This document shows, one piece after another, positions 22,985-33,123 of a stretch of DNA of 64,000 nucleotides. The position numbers and the translations under genes were made by a program. The stretch is taken from assembly GCA_963576725.1 (NCBI GenBank), contig OY755243.1, positions 38,177,243 through 38,241,242 on the forward strand. Direction: 5' to 3'. The DNA is from Azorinus chamasolen (lineage: Eukaryota > Mollusca > Bivalvia > Cardiida > Solecurtidae). Below the pieces are notes generated by a model. The model saw only the letters and a program-made list of their open reading frames with translations. It had not been told where the DNA came from and did not search any database. Within the stretch, counting starts at the first letter, position 1, and every line of letters begins with the position of its first letter.

Positions 22985-23115
22985 CTGTAAACTCGGATCT
23001 GTATTATTTGATAAGCAAACAGATCAGACGGTTACTCCATCTCTTCTCTGTTTGTAAAGGTGAAAATAATCTGATTAATATCCATGATGTCATTATTTTT
23101 AGATGAATATTCATC
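22985..23115. mobile_element. MITE family 1 remnant
   Basis: ATAAGCAAACAGATCAGACG and TCTCTGTTTGTAAAGGTG remain; the central part is deleted. Confidence 0.5.
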
Positions 23116-23119
23116 AGGT

Positions 23120-23740
23120 AAAGCGTGAAACATTTTGTTTTACTTTAATCCTTGAAGTACGCTTTAATGATTTGGACAGGTTCTCATATGTAAGTTGGTG
23201 TTTAGAAAAAATGTTTGGACATGATTTGCTTTGTAGGTTGGTAAAGTGAATATTAACATTTTTCTGATATGTTTTGTTTCCAAGCAAGTGACTGTACTCT
23301 GCAAGAAGTTTATTATGATTATTTCGAACATACTTTACAAAGGTGTCTATACACATGCTATACACAATGGTGCCATCAGAATTGTCTTCGGACTCTGTTA
23401 GACAAGAAATACGCTCTCCCTTATAGAGTGGTCTATGCAGTAGTATTTCATTTCATATGGTAAGTATTCCTGAATACCTTGTAAGAGAAGGGCTTATTGA
23501 AACATCGCTAACGCTCCACTCCTTCAGTATTCTTGTAATAAATAATAGCATTAAAATATTAACCCTTTACTCCATAATATTCACGAAGGCAATGATGAAA
23601 TCGTGAATATGAATTAGACTGATGTTTAAAATTGCATATTAAAACACGAAAATGTTACCAAAGTAGAAGCTCCATAATCAGTAAAACTCATCAGTAAGAT
23701 TATACAAATAAGAGAAGCGAAAAAAGAGAAGAAAAAATAC
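23120..23740. other. Unassigned stretch
   Basis: Opposing open frames of 64-83 codons overlap at 23114-23463 without a recognisable domain. Confidence 0.3.
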
Positions 23741-23746
23741 ATGTTT

Positions 23747-23882
23747 AGCCAATTAGGGCTAGGAGACCTTAATAGAATCAGGCATGGGTTTTGTTAAAGA
23801 CGGGTATAGAACCCCCGGGTTTAACAAAACCCATGCTTGATTATTTTTCTCGTTGAAATACGCCCTAAAACCAATTAAATTA
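23747..23882. repeat. Foldback element with 23-bp inner stem
   Basis: AATCAGGCATGGGTTTTGTT at about 23775 pairs with AACAAAACCCATGCTTGATT at about 23823. The outer parts, CCAATTAGGGC and GCCCTAAAACCAATTAA, are also inverted. Confidence 0.8.
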
Positions 23883-24254
23883 ACGAATTTTGTGAAGTAC
23901 TACTTTACATTGCGTAATACGACTTCCATATCTAATAGCAACAGACCGCAGCATAACTTTAGGCGTGACACAAAAATGACGTAATTTGTTATGACAACCA
24001 CAAACGTTACGTTTTGGCGTAAATATAAATGACTGAGTGACTACAAAACAACGTCTTCGGTTAATTAAATAGGCGTTTAAAGTGTTTATATGATAAATAG
24101 AATTTCATATTCGTGCTATTTACTTATATTAATTTCAATTCATAATGTTGTTGCCTATAGAAAGGTTGGTATAAATATGTAAGAATTCCTTCCCTTGTAT
24201 TGATTTTACCCAATCGCGCGTATGAATACACTAGTCACGGGGTGTTCCAGATAA

Positions 24255-24376
24255 GTATTTCTAGTACGGCTATTTTTAGTAACTCAGCTTATCTAGCACG
24301 TCTGAGAAGCGAGAAAAGGATTTCTGGTATGGCTATTTTAGTAACTCAGCTTATCTAGCACGTCTGAGAAGCGAGA
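24255..24376. repeat. Tandem duplication of about 60 bp
   Basis: CAGCTTATCTAGCACGTCTG with AGAAGCGAGAA occurs twice, each preceded by a TTTCTRGTAYGGCTATTTT variant. It lies just before the transposase relic. Confidence 0.9.
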
Positions 24377-24419
24377 ATATGTTGGTAAGGTCCTAAATAA
24401 CAGAAATCGTGCTCTCGTA

Positions 24420-24985
24420 CTGGTCTAGGTCCGCCGTCACTTACGTTGGAACCGTGCCAAGTTGTCTAGGGTGATGATCTTTAGTGATGAGTCGCGATTT
24501 AAACCTAGCACTGCTGACAGCAGAGTTCTGATATTTAGAGGTAGATGGAAACGTTTTTGCCAGAACAGTTTAATAGAGTGAGGTCGTTTTGGAGAGGGTG
24601 GTGTATCATTGGTGGTAGGAAAACAGACCTTGTTGTTATTCATGGTAATTTAAATGCCAAAGGTTATATTGACCAAGTTGTACGCCCAGTTGTTTTTCCT
24701 TTCAATAGGATCCGAGTTGTCTAATGCGTGATAATGCAAGGCCACATGCTGCTGTACTTACCACGAATCATCTCGTTACCCATAAGGTTAATGCCTTACC
24801 ATGGCAGGTTTGCTACCCGGACATGAATCCCATTGAACATTTATGTGATTTGCTTTGATCGGAGAGCAAGGAAATCCCATGTAATCAACAATATCAAGAT
24901 TTGTCTACATTCTTAATACATGAATGGAACTAGACAAGTATCCAAAGGCAAAACAGCATTTACAAAAAGCATAAGTTTACAACTT
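24420..24985 (+). pseudogene. Tc1/mariner transposase relic (DD34E)
   Basis: A broken plus-strand coding sequence. FSDESRF carries the first catalytic Asp (codon 24486). RDNARPHAA carries the second (24730) and DMNPIEHL the Glu (24835). The last two are in the same frame with 34 residues between, the DD34E spacing of Tc1-type transposases. The first Asp is in another frame, and several stops occur (for example after NSLIE and in DLL). No terminal inverted repeats were identified. Confidence 0.85.
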
Positions 24986-24989
24986 TTAC

Positions 24990-25500
24990 TTTGCACCCCT
25001 CCGTTATTTACGCGTAAAACAAAATTCTGATAATAATCAAGTTTCAATCTAAAGTAAACCATCGTATAGTCAATACAGTTGTGCAAATTTTCCCTGTAAC
25101 TAAATGCACAATTTATTTTATGTGTAAGTATATAAATGTCTAATCATACAAATAATTAATGCATTTTTATATATTTCCATGGATGTTTTTGTCATCGTTA
25201 TGATATAACGCAGATGCAATCTGGTAAATTAAAGGTTTATTAGTTTGCCAATTTGGCCTGGTGGTCTGTTTAGGCTTTAGTTGGGTACTCACCTATGTAA
25301 ACAGTTTGTGCATATACTTAATGCTTTTATAAAAAGTAATTCTGTGTTTTTAAAATCGCCGTAAATGGCACTTTCATTTCTGCAGGATGTATTATATTTA
25401 AACATCTCAAAGTTAGTTATTTACTCGCTGCTTGTGTTTCATACATGGCGACCCACCCAACCATCCATCCACCAACTGCCACACCCACACCAACCGACTC
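24990..25500. other. Unassigned stretch
   Basis: AT-rich, no recognised feature. The open frames that run through it end in the minisatellite. Confidence 0.35.
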
Positions 25501-25505
25501 AAGGG

Positions 25506-25777
25506 CATTCCACTCACACCGCAGTCATTAAACATTCCACTCACACCGCAGCCATTAAACATTCCACTCACACCGCAGCCATTAAACATTCCACTCACAC
25601 CGCAGCCATTAAACATTCCACTCACACTGCAGTCATTAAACATTCCACTCACACCGCAGTCATTAAACATTCCACTCACACCGCAGCCATTAAACATTCC
25701 ACTCACACCGCAGCCATTAAAACATTGCACTCACATCGCAACCATTAAAACATTCAACTCACATCACAGTCATTAAA
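25506..25777. repeat. 27-bp minisatellite, about ten copies
   Basis: The unit is CATTCCACTCACACCGCAGY plus CATTAAA, with period 27, a multiple of three. That keeps frames open on both strands and explains the 105-127 codon frames here, which are not genes. Confidence 0.95.
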
Positions 25778-25799
25778 TTATGCAATCACTAATCCGTAC

Positions 25800-26010
25800 A
25801 CCGCTGTCCGCGACCTGACTCGCATTTACAAACAGCTTGGATCCAGATGAGAAGCAGATAGAGTCGGTGTCTCATCAGGATCCCATCTGTTTGACACTTG
25901 GTCAGTTTATTCTTGAACGTTTGATCGAATCGGAACTATTCAAAACTGAACCGGATTTGAATTTGAGCAGAATATATTTTTCACATCGGGATAATGGCTA
26001 ATAACACATG
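25800..26010. mobile_element. MITE family 5-like copy
   Basis: CAGCTTGGATCCAGATGAGA and GGTGTCTCATCAGGATCCC, followed by TGTTTGACACTTGGTCAG. Sits just 3' of the methyltransferase gene. Confidence 0.65.
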
Positions 26011-26038
26011 GGCCTTAAATGGCACACTCGCTAGTCGG

Positions 26039-26395
26039 CTATTTCTTTTGAAGTAAGACATCTTCATTCAGAATTTTGATAAGTGTATATCCTTTACTTT
26101 CAAGAAATTCTATCGTTGGCTTCTTCCCGCCTCTTGCGTGAGATACCTCCGCTAGTATATTGGTGATACGTACTTTGTCCCAAGGAATGGTCTTTAATAT
26201 GTCTAGTTCTACGCCTTCAACGTCTAGGCCAAAGAAGTCTACTTGACGTTGATTCAGTGCCATCAACACCGAATACACCGGGAAACATTGCAACTCCACC
26301 AGATTACGTTCCAGTTTAAAGTTATGATGCTGGTAAGCCTGTTCAAAAGTCCCTTCTACAAGTCGTCCAATGGCACCTAGCTCATTAAATGTCAA
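26039..26395 (-). CDS. FkbM-type gene, terminal exon 4
   Basis: Residues 194-311 and the TAG stop. It holds the FFGLDVEGVELDIL motif and the following PWDKVRI strand, both hallmarks of FkbM-family methyltransferases. The acceptor is GATTTCTTACAG. No clear AATAAA was found just downstream on this strand. Confidence 0.88.
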   Translation of the reverse strand: MTFNELGAIGRLVEGTFEQAYQHHNFKLERNLVELQCFPVYSVLMALNQRQVDFFGLDVEGVELDILKTIPWDKVRITNILAEVSHARGGKKPTIEFLESKGYTLIKILNEDVLLQKK

Positions 26396-29300
26396 CTGTA
26401 AGAAATCGAAGACGAAATGAACGCACGTTTAAGAAACAGGAATCTAACTTAGACACACAATAATTGTCATAAAGTATTCTGAGGTGTTGATGTTTATGAT
26501 TAGAACCGGTGCCATGGCTGGCTACAATTGAAATTCAGTACATATTACATTTTGAGGGTTCATTACAAATATGTTGGGACTACAATCTATTAGGGGAACT
26601 CGTGGTGACATTTGCAGACAGTCTGAATCGAGATGCAAACTGTGTTACTCTCTTGTCGCATGTTTTACTGGTCTGAATCGAGATGCAAACTGTGATGCAA
26701 ACTGTGTTACACTCTTGTCGCATGTTTTACTGGTCTGAATCGAGATGCAAACTGTGTTACTCTCTTGTCGCATGCTGTACTGGTCTGAATCGAGATGCAA
26801 TCTGTGTTACTCTATTGTCGCATGTTTACTGGTCTGAATCGAGATTCAAACTGCGTTACATTCTTGTCGCATGTATTACTGGTCTGAATCGAGATGCAAG
26901 TAACACTTGTCGCATGTTTTACTGGTCTGAATCGAGATACAAACTGCGTTACACTCTTGTCGCAAGTTTCAGTAAAAGTGAAGGACACATAAACTTTTAG
27001 CCTGCTGCGATCGGATGAGTGGTAGCATAATAAATAGTTTAGATCCGGATAAGACGCCCAGTACTTCGGCATCTCATCAGGACAAAAACTGTTTGATACT
27101 CTGATCGTGTTGTTGAATAGTAAAGCGAGATAAATCATATATGACAAATGAATTTGACGATATTTTTACCAACAAGTCTGCTCACCAGGCTGAAAGATAA
27201 GAACAAGATAATATCCATCAGGCGAAGGGTTAAGCATTCGATTTGTCCATAACTTACAGTGGTAGCATATGGCTTTGTACTCAAGCACGCATTCAACGCG
27301 TAGGCTTTTCTGTGTTTCTGAAGCAATATTTTGAATAGGTTGATGTTGGCCTCTATTAGCAGACCGCTGAAGTGTCTCGTCTTCTCAAAATAAAGAGTTG
27401 ATGACAAATCTTCACCATTATATGCTCCGCATTCAATGAAAAATCCATTGTCCTGCAAGCAAGCACATGCATCGGCTAGGTTTAAGACGTTTAAGTTGAT
27501 ACTATAATATGTACGTGTAATCGCCGTGAATCTGATCAAATTGTTTTAACAAAAGACTTGGCGACGACATTAACCCTTCTCTTGCTATTCACGTCAATAT
27601 ACCTACCTGCAAATAGTGAAGACCCAGATGAGACAGCTCCTGCAGGAGCTGTCTCATCAGGGTCTGCACTATTTACAAGTTGATTGTGCAACCAGTGCAC
27701 TCCACAGCAGTGATTGCACAGCGAAATACTTGTACACAGTGAAGATATATGTAATTATACAACAGGGCATGGGTAAAGAAGGAGAAATGTATTTTAAAAT
27801 TCAGCAAGAGAAGGGTTAACACTTTCAACGCTGAATTTTGAAATGGGTTATTCCAACAATCTACAGGTCATGCTTGCTGTGAATATTTACGGACTCATTT
27901 AAAAGAACAATGTAACATGACACACAGTGCAGACTCTGACGAGAATGGTCCTCCAGAGCCATATTATCTGGGTACATATTGTTTTTAAAGGACAATAAGT
28001 TTGTGACTCGATTACTACACGGAAAGGGATCAAAACAAAGTAGCGATATTGCCTCAACGATGAGTTCGACAAAAACGTGTCTTAAATGTTTGATGTGTGT
28101 ACGAGTAGAATATAAGGGAACTCGTCAAATACCGATTAACAGCAAACGGACAACAAGCATACACACATAATACACAATCATATACCATAGTAAGATGAGT
28201 ATACACACACGCAGTTTATATTCGAGAGTTCAGTTTAGAAAATGAAGTTTGAATATTCTACGTTACTGCATATTTGACTACAATAAAACTTTTCTATAAC
28301 GGCCACTGAATTATGTTAATTAGTTGGTCCTTAGGGCAGGTGGCTGCTTAAAGCAAGGTGAAAGTAAAACAGAACGTTCCTAAAGGAGCGTTCTGTTTTA
28401 CTTTCATCTTGCTTAAGCACCCACCTACCTTTAACACAAAATATTTGATGTAATTTAGTGACCGTTAAAGAGAAGTGTTTCTGTATTTACTTTCATTTAT
28501 TGTAGGAGGCGTGTAATCAGGGTCTGCTATGTTTGCGTATGAAATGATATATATCTGATTCTACAGTTTCTGTCAATGTAAACTTAACCCATTCACTTGA
28601 CGACTTTTGGCGACTCTGTAAAAGTCACTTTATGAAACCATTGTGATAAATAGAGTATTTGCTCCTATTGGAGCAAATGCTCTATCTATCACAATGGTTT
28701 CAAACTACAAAATTCTAACATTTTCCTTTTCTCAAGTTAATGCTCCTTTTCGGTAGATCTATTCAAAGATGTTGTATCTAAAAATAGCCTATGAGGTAAT
28801 GGGTTACAGTGTTCACGTGTCATCATAAACAATTTCTATTAAATACCTATGGTGTTATTATTTATTACATGACTATTTATGAGATAACGGATTAAGCCAA
28901 CCACATACTAGTAGTTTAGATTGGTAAGTACACTTAGAAAATGACACACTACATTTGTAGTTAATGCGCTAGCCTGAATAATGCGCTAACCTGGTCGCTA
29001 GTTAATGCGCTAGCCTGAATACTGCGCTAACCCGGGCGCTATGACTTACTGGTGAGTCTTTCATATGGTTCGGAATGACATCGTCTTTCCCTTGGCCCGC
29101 ATAATCATTCTTGTCTGGTTGTGTCAAGTTGTATGGTTCTTTAGATGGTGGATGAATGAAGTAGTCCCGGATTAGTTTAATAAGCCTTGGGTCGTCCTGA
29201 GCAGCCTGTGACAAAATACTGTATATTATCTCTACAGTTACCCCTTAATTAATAAAATGGTCGTCTTTAAACTCAGATGGCTGATTAACGCAGGACGGAA

Positions 29301-31056
29301 GTAAAGCAGCGAATACTTTCATTTTGTCATTCTGCATTAAGTTACCTTCAGTCGTACAGACATCGGGAGCCGTTGTAGAGATGTTTAACTGTAGATTATT
29401 ATCCAAATTGTATTTAACCATTCGACACCGAAGTCATTTGATATATCGTTATATAGGTATAAGAAATCAAGCGAGGTTTTGACTGTATTGTTCCACTACT
29501 GTATGTATGTCTCCCTTGTTGGCACTACCATGGTATAAGTCTCTATATGTTAGACTAGTTTTACCCAGTTATGCAGAAAGCTCTCTTACGTTCGTTCTGA
29601 ATAAAGCAGCCATTTGTTTTCCGACACAGTCATGTTTTTATTAAGCATATACTCCATTGGTATGCCTTTTAATGCATTTACAAACCGAATAAACAAAATT
29701 CAGACGGTACTTAACCCTTTCCCTCATATAAACGTGTTTTCACGCATTTGCAAACAGAGTAGACTCAGATCAGACGGCTCCTAGAGGAGCCGTCTGATCA
29801 GGGTCTGCTCTGTTTGCTAATAGAATTTGATAGATCTGTTTCTTTGCTTTCTAAAATGGCTACAATGTTCCACCTTTGGTATTTCATTATAACTATTTGT
29901 CCATGAATATTCAGTAGGTATTAAAAGTTGGAATGAACATAGAACAGGGAAAGGGTTAAATGAGCTGTGTGATAAGAGTATGTTCTGTTTGCCTATGGAG
30001 CAATAGAGATAGGATTCCACAGTTTCTGCAAAGGCCACAATGCCCTGTATTGACCTTAAATGAATATTTATGGAATAAAGGGTTAAATGAATGACAAGAT
30101 GTTTGAGAAACTCAGACTCGAGAAGTTTTATAGCCCTGTCAGGACACATACATGCTGAAACTTCAGAATAGAACCTGTAAATTTACTTCGTTGAATTTTG
30201 AATTTGATACGAATAATATTTCGATTACTCCCGGTTGTAACATTGACCTCATGAGTAGTCATCCAAGAATTAATCACTTTATTCTGGTATATAAACGCAT
30301 GAGGTTTTGACAATAGCAGAAAATTTAGAATCAGATATATATTGTTTCATAAGGAAATAGAGTAAACTTATATCAAACGGCTCCAGAAGGATCAGTCTGA
30401 TCTAAATCTTCTTTGTTTGCAAAGGCGTGAACGGGCATACATATGAGCAAAGCGGTTAAAGATAGAATGAGTGCTTTTAACCTATTACCGCATAGGCTAT
30501 TTTTAGATACAATCTCTTTGAATAAATCTACCGAAAAGGAGCATTAACTAGAGAAAAGGAAAACTTTTAGAATTTTGTAGTTTGATTCCATTGTGATAAA
30601 TAGAGCATTTGCTCCTATAGGAGCAAATGCTCTATTTATCACAATGGTTTCACAAAGTGACCTTTACAGAGTCGTCAAAAGTCGTCAATATGAGGGAATG
30701 GATTAAATGCTGATTGTCTCGTAACCATCATTTGCTGAATATTAATATCGATATTAAATCAATAAAATCAGTTATATTAATGAACAATAAGAGATGAGCA
30801 ACCTGTAAATTGTTCCAAGTGCATCTACCTGTTCGGCGTTCAGCACCATCATCTCATCCATGATGTTGTCTGGAACATTGGCAATTTTCTTCGACGATCC
30901 TGTTTTATTCACTGGCTTTTGTCGGTGTGTTGTTTGTGTAAATTCTTTATTGTTTACTTTCTCTGTTAGCATACCAGTGCCATATTCGTAGAAAGTAATA
31001 ATTAGGACAACGCCTGTGAGCAGAGCGAGAACATTTCGAACCCATTTACTAGCCAT
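26039..31056 (-). CDS. FkbM-type methyltransferase-domain membrane protein, four exons
   Basis: Spliced gene, coding join on the minus strand 31056-30829, 29205-29050, 27452-27258, 26395-26039. Donors CAG|GTAGAT, CCA|GTAAGT and ACT|GTAAGT pair with acceptors TCACAG, CTTGCAG and TTACAG; all introns are phase 0 and the joined frame is open for 311 codons. Residues about 8-22 form one hydrophobic segment after a short basic N-terminus, a type II signal anchor. Residues 131-142 (GFFIECGAYNGE) match the SAM-binding motif I of the FkbM/Methyltransf_21 family, LLIEAN (159-164) the following acidic strand, and GLDVEGVE (249-256) the third family motif. The domain would face the secretory lumen or cell exterior; drosophilid Star has a comparable anchor-plus-domain layout. 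Substrate unknown. TAG stop at 26041-26039. A good acceptor (TTTTGCAG) 20 bases upstream of the ATG, exon starting 31075, suggests an untranslated first exon further right. Family assignment is firm, enzyme activity is not. Confidence 0.88.
26621..26975. repeat. 50-bp minisatellite in intron 3 of the FkbM-type gene
   Basis: About seven copies of GTCTGAATCGAGATGCAAAC TGTGTTACTCTCTTGTCGCA TGTTTTACTG, some with small indels. Confidence 0.95.
27030..27130. mobile_element. MITE family 5-like copy in intron 3
   Basis: AGTTTAGATCCGGATAAGAC and CGGCATCTCATCAGGAC ... CTGTTTGATACTC. Confidence 0.65.
27258..27452 (-). CDS. FkbM-type gene, exon 3 (SAM-binding motif)
   Basis: Residues 129-193. It carries the glycine-rich ECGAYNGE motif and the GLLIEAN strand. 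The tract TGTGCTTGCTTGCAG precedes the exon, and the ACT|GTAAGT donor closes it at 27258/27257. Confidence 0.88.
27570..27819 (+). mobile_element. MITE family 4, full-length 250-bp copy in intron 2
   Basis: TTAACCCTTCTCTTGC at one end and GCAAGAGAAGGGTTAA at the other. The hairpin AATAGTGAAGACCCAGATGA ... GACAGCTCCTGCAGGAGCTG ... CAGGGTCTGCACTATT lies near the left end. Both edges have TTAA. Confidence 0.92.
27926..27990. mobile_element. Decayed family 4-like hairpin
   Basis: CACAGTGCAGACTCTGACGA and CCATATTATCTGGGTAC; arms poorly paired. Confidence 0.4.
28281..28493. mobile_element. MITE family 3 in intron 2
   Basis: 213 bases between TA dinucleotides, starting CAATAAAACTTTTCTATAAC. The core AAAGTAAAACAGAACGTTCC / GGAGCGTTCTGTTTTACTTT is long and nearly perfect. 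Confidence 0.88.
28584..28806. mobile_element. MITE family 2 in intron 2
   Basis: TTAACCCATTCACTTGACG to GAGGTAATGGGTTA. The hairpin at 28634-28701 starts GAAACCATTGTGATAAATAG and is centred on GCTCCTATTGGAGC. Confidence 0.9.
28959..29041. repeat. 41-bp tandem duplication beside a splice donor
   Basis: AGTTAATGCGCTAGCCTGAA TA-TGCGCTAACC ... GCGCT occurs twice, ending within about 10 bases of the donor of exon 2. Confidence 0.9.
29050..29205 (-). CDS. FkbM-type gene, exon 2
   Basis: Residues 77-128, starting AAQDDPRLIKLIRDYF. The DDP-LI-x-x-I/V-R-x-Y and PPS-x-x-PYNL stretches are familiar from molluscan relatives and sit just before the SAM-binding region. The acceptor TTTTGTCACAG precedes 29205 and the strong donor GTAAGT begins at 29049. 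A 41-bp tandem duplication starts only about 10 bases into the following intron. Confidence 0.85.
29225..29700. other. Intron 1 sequence with family 3-like remnants
   Basis: GGATGGCTGATTAACGCAGG and TCATTCTGCATTAAG at about 29277-29345 resemble the family 3 core in decayed form. Nothing else was recognised. Confidence 0.4.
29711..29959 (+). mobile_element. MITE family 1, 249-bp copy in intron 1
   Basis: TTAACCCTTTCCCTCATATA to AGAACAGGGAAAGGGTTAA, TTAA at both edges. The hairpin begins GCAAACAGAGTAGACTCAGA and is centred on GGCTCCTAGAGGAGCC. Same length and subfamily as 62307-62555, which is inverted. Confidence 0.93.
29965..30090. mobile_element. Decayed family 1 fragment in intron 1
   Basis: AGAGTATGTTCTGTTTGCC and ACAGTTTCTGCAAAGGCC, then TGAATATTTATGGAATAAAGGGTTAA. 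Confidence 0.55.
30330..30475. mobile_element. MITE family 1 hairpin in intron 1
   Basis: AGGAAATAGAGTAAACTTATATCAAACGG in diverged form, then CTCCAGAAGGATCAGTCTG ... TTGTTTGCAAAGGCG. Confidence 0.6.
30478..30706. mobile_element. MITE family 2 in intron 1
   Basis: TTAACCTATTACCGCATAGG to GAGGGAATGGATTAA. The hairpin at 30584-30651 is centred on TTGCTCCTATAGGAGCAA, arms nearly perfect. Confidence 0.92.
30829..31056 (-). CDS. FkbM-type gene, coding exon 1
   Basis: Residues 1-76: start ATG, signal anchor at 8-22, then a polar Lys/Thr/Asn-rich stem ending VLNAEQ. A second in-frame GT follows at 30802, but using it would put the next exon out of frame, so the CAG|GTAGAT donor at 30829/30828 is preferred. 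Confidence 0.85.
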
Positions 31057-31230
31057 TGCGGATTCGTCGCTAACCCTGCAAAATTATTCTTTTTTAAAAA
31101 GTAGATAAATAAAATACTTAGGGTCAAGTAAAATTACAATGTTAAGACGAATGTACAATCGACACATATCAGTGGGTTTATAACTGCATAAGACAAATAC
31201 AAATTGACAAGACAATACCTAACATAATTA

Positions 31231-31429
31231 CAGTAAAAATCCCTCTGGTGCGACCATTTATTAAACAGCCACTAGTGTCGTTTAAAGCATATGGTTGCTT
31301 AATGCATGATGAAAGTTATGCAGAAAGCTCCTAGAGGAGTTTTCTGCATAGCTTTCGTCCTGCATTAAGCTGCCTCTGTCTCCCAGAATTATGTCCCTTT
31401 TTGGTGGTCGCATTAGAGAGGTTCAACTG
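31231..31429. mobile_element. MITE family 3 upstream of the FkbM-type gene
   Basis: 199 bases between TA dinucleotides: CAGTAAAAATCCCTCTGGTG ... AGAGGTTCAACTG. The core is TATGCAGAAAGCTCCTAGAG / GAGTTTTCTGCATA. Confidence 0.88.
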
Positions 31430-31554
31430 TATTAGATTGAACGCAAATTGATAAATAATAAAGTGGATAAATGATGATACCTAAAAGCATCTATAGTTTT
31501 CTGCCAGTACCTAAACCATTGCTATTACTATAACGTCTACTAATACTGCGTCTG

Positions 31555-31645
31555 TTTGTTATTATCATACCACATTTATATAGTACTCTTTTCACACAGG
31601 ATATGTGCGTTCAAAAGCGCTTTTTTATAACCGCTATCTACAGCC
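31555..31645. repeat. Dispersed repeat D fragment
   Basis: CCACATTTATATAGTACTC then TTTTCACACAGGATATGTGC; similar pieces are at 32483-32560 and 46155-46225. Confidence 0.6.
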
Positions 31646-31789
31646 ACTCCCCCCCCCTTTTTTTTTATTGCATTGTCTAGTTACTGATACGTGCTCCATA
31701 CAACACGTAAAAATTCAAGATATTCTTGCAGATATTAAATAAACGATGGCGTTTACATAGGTTTAAAAATGTGATCTGTTCATAATTTC

Positions 31790-31965
31790 ACAGAGTTTAC
31801 GTAAACTGGTTTAAGTCCCCAGTGGTGGTTCTGCCACTGAGCGTTCAAAGGCAGCATTCTTTTTTTCACCCTTACTTGTATGTTGTTCTTTTACCCTTGT
31901 GTGTGTCGCTGTTCGTGCTTGACTTTACAATTCTTTCATTTACTTCCAGTGTTGGTTATTTATCA
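31790..31965 (+). repeat. Diverged dispersed repeat A
   Basis: AAACTGGTTTAAGTCCCCAG and TCGTGCTTGACTTTAC align with the repeat A consensus. The 80-codon open frame over it is not a gene. Confidence 0.55.
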
Positions 31966-32109
31966 GACACTGCGTTCCCGTCCGTTATAAATATATCAGG
32001 ATTCGCTCGTTCGTTACTCAATGTCCGTGTCGGGGAAGTAACAGATGGAAACACGTCGTCGTAGAAAGCAAACCCATATTACATATTACAGTAAAATATA
32101 TCTAATACA

Positions 32110-32310
32110 ACCACACAAAATAAGTCTCAGTGTCCTTCGGGATCATGAATTTCAATACTTTTATTTATGAAAAATGAATACCGCTTTTAAAAGCCGGTGC
32201 AAGGCGCATGAGTAGTGTTGCACTTGTAATAACTGCTCATGGGCAGACTCGATAAAACAGAGTCTGCACTTTTCTCTTTTCGAACTGCTATTTTTGTTTT
32301 CTAAGGATCT
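32110..32310. repeat. Dispersed repeat B copy
   Basis: TCCTTCGGGATCATGAATTTC, AATACCGCTTTTAAAAGCC and CAGACTCGATAAAACAGAGT match the 12.1-12.35 kb copy. Confidence 0.75.
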
Positions 32311-32402
32311 CATATTGTCATTATTTTAGTTTGGATTTCATAAACAAGTGATAAAGTAGGACATATGTTATATGGGAAGTTCTCTGCATTACGCTCCCTG
32401 CT

Positions 32403-32560
32403 TTAACCCATTTCTCATATTGACGTCTTTTGACGCCTCTGTAAAAGTCACTTTCTGAAACCATTCTGATAAATTATTATTTTATTATTATTATACCATA
32501 TTTATATAGCACTCTTTTCATATATAAATACGTTCAAAAGTGCTTTACAATTACAACATT
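32403..32560. repeat. Truncated MITE family 2 joined to repeat D
   Basis: TTTAACCCATTTCTCATATT ... GAAACCATTCTGATAAAT stops at the hairpin arm. It is followed by TTATTATTATACCATATTTA and CACTCTTTTCATATATAAA of repeat D. Confidence 0.65.
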
Positions 32561-33085
32561 TATACATACTAAAGCAGAAATTAAAGAAAATATAATTGAA
32601 TTACATCAGAAAATAAAATGCATCACAATTACATTATTGCAGTACCCCATGCTTGTCCCGCACCGTATCCTATCAAAAGCAATCACATGTGTTACTGAGT
32701 CGATGTGATCCTAAGACTTACAAAATTATTGAACATGTATTTATTGAGCTGAATGCAAACTAGGCTCCAGTAAAACTGACTGAGACTGCAGTATTCGGTC
32801 TTCATTTGCATTGTTTTACAGGAGATTTTACCATCAGAAGTTTGTTTTAAATAGGAGAGCGTGGTAAAAGGCATTTCACGTTAGATCTTGTTCTTCACCA
32901 GAGACAATTCAGAAACCACCATTTTAAACATTGTTGGTGCCCACTGAATCGAGTTTTTCTAGCATTTAAATTTCAAAAGTAAGCCATGTGACCGTTTCTG
33001 CATAAGATGTACAACAGGTTTAACCATAATTGACCGTGATATTTACTTATAAAGTTATCTGTATGGTTATAATATACACTCTAAA
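32561..33085. other. Unassigned AT-rich stretch
   Basis: No recognised gene or repeat before the integrase-like pseudogene. Confidence 0.35.
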
Positions 33086-33123
33086 GTGAAGGAGTTACAA
33101 TAGTTTTGCACCAAATCCTCGAT
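33086..33123. repeat. Single arm related to the palindrome at 39.17 kb
   Basis: AGTGAAGGAGTTACAATAGT TTTGCACCAAATCCTCGAT matches the right arm of 39135-39212 with about four differences. It directly precedes and overlaps the start of the integrase-like pseudogene. Confidence 0.75.

Noticed and set aside
25365..25776. Open frames of 105-127 codons on both strands
   Set aside because: They are produced by the 27-bp minisatellite, with a period divisible by three.
29735..29820. GC-rich hairpins resembling bacterial terminators or miRNA precursors
   Set aside because: They belong to multi-copy MITE families with TTAA edges; no support for a single regulatory RNA.
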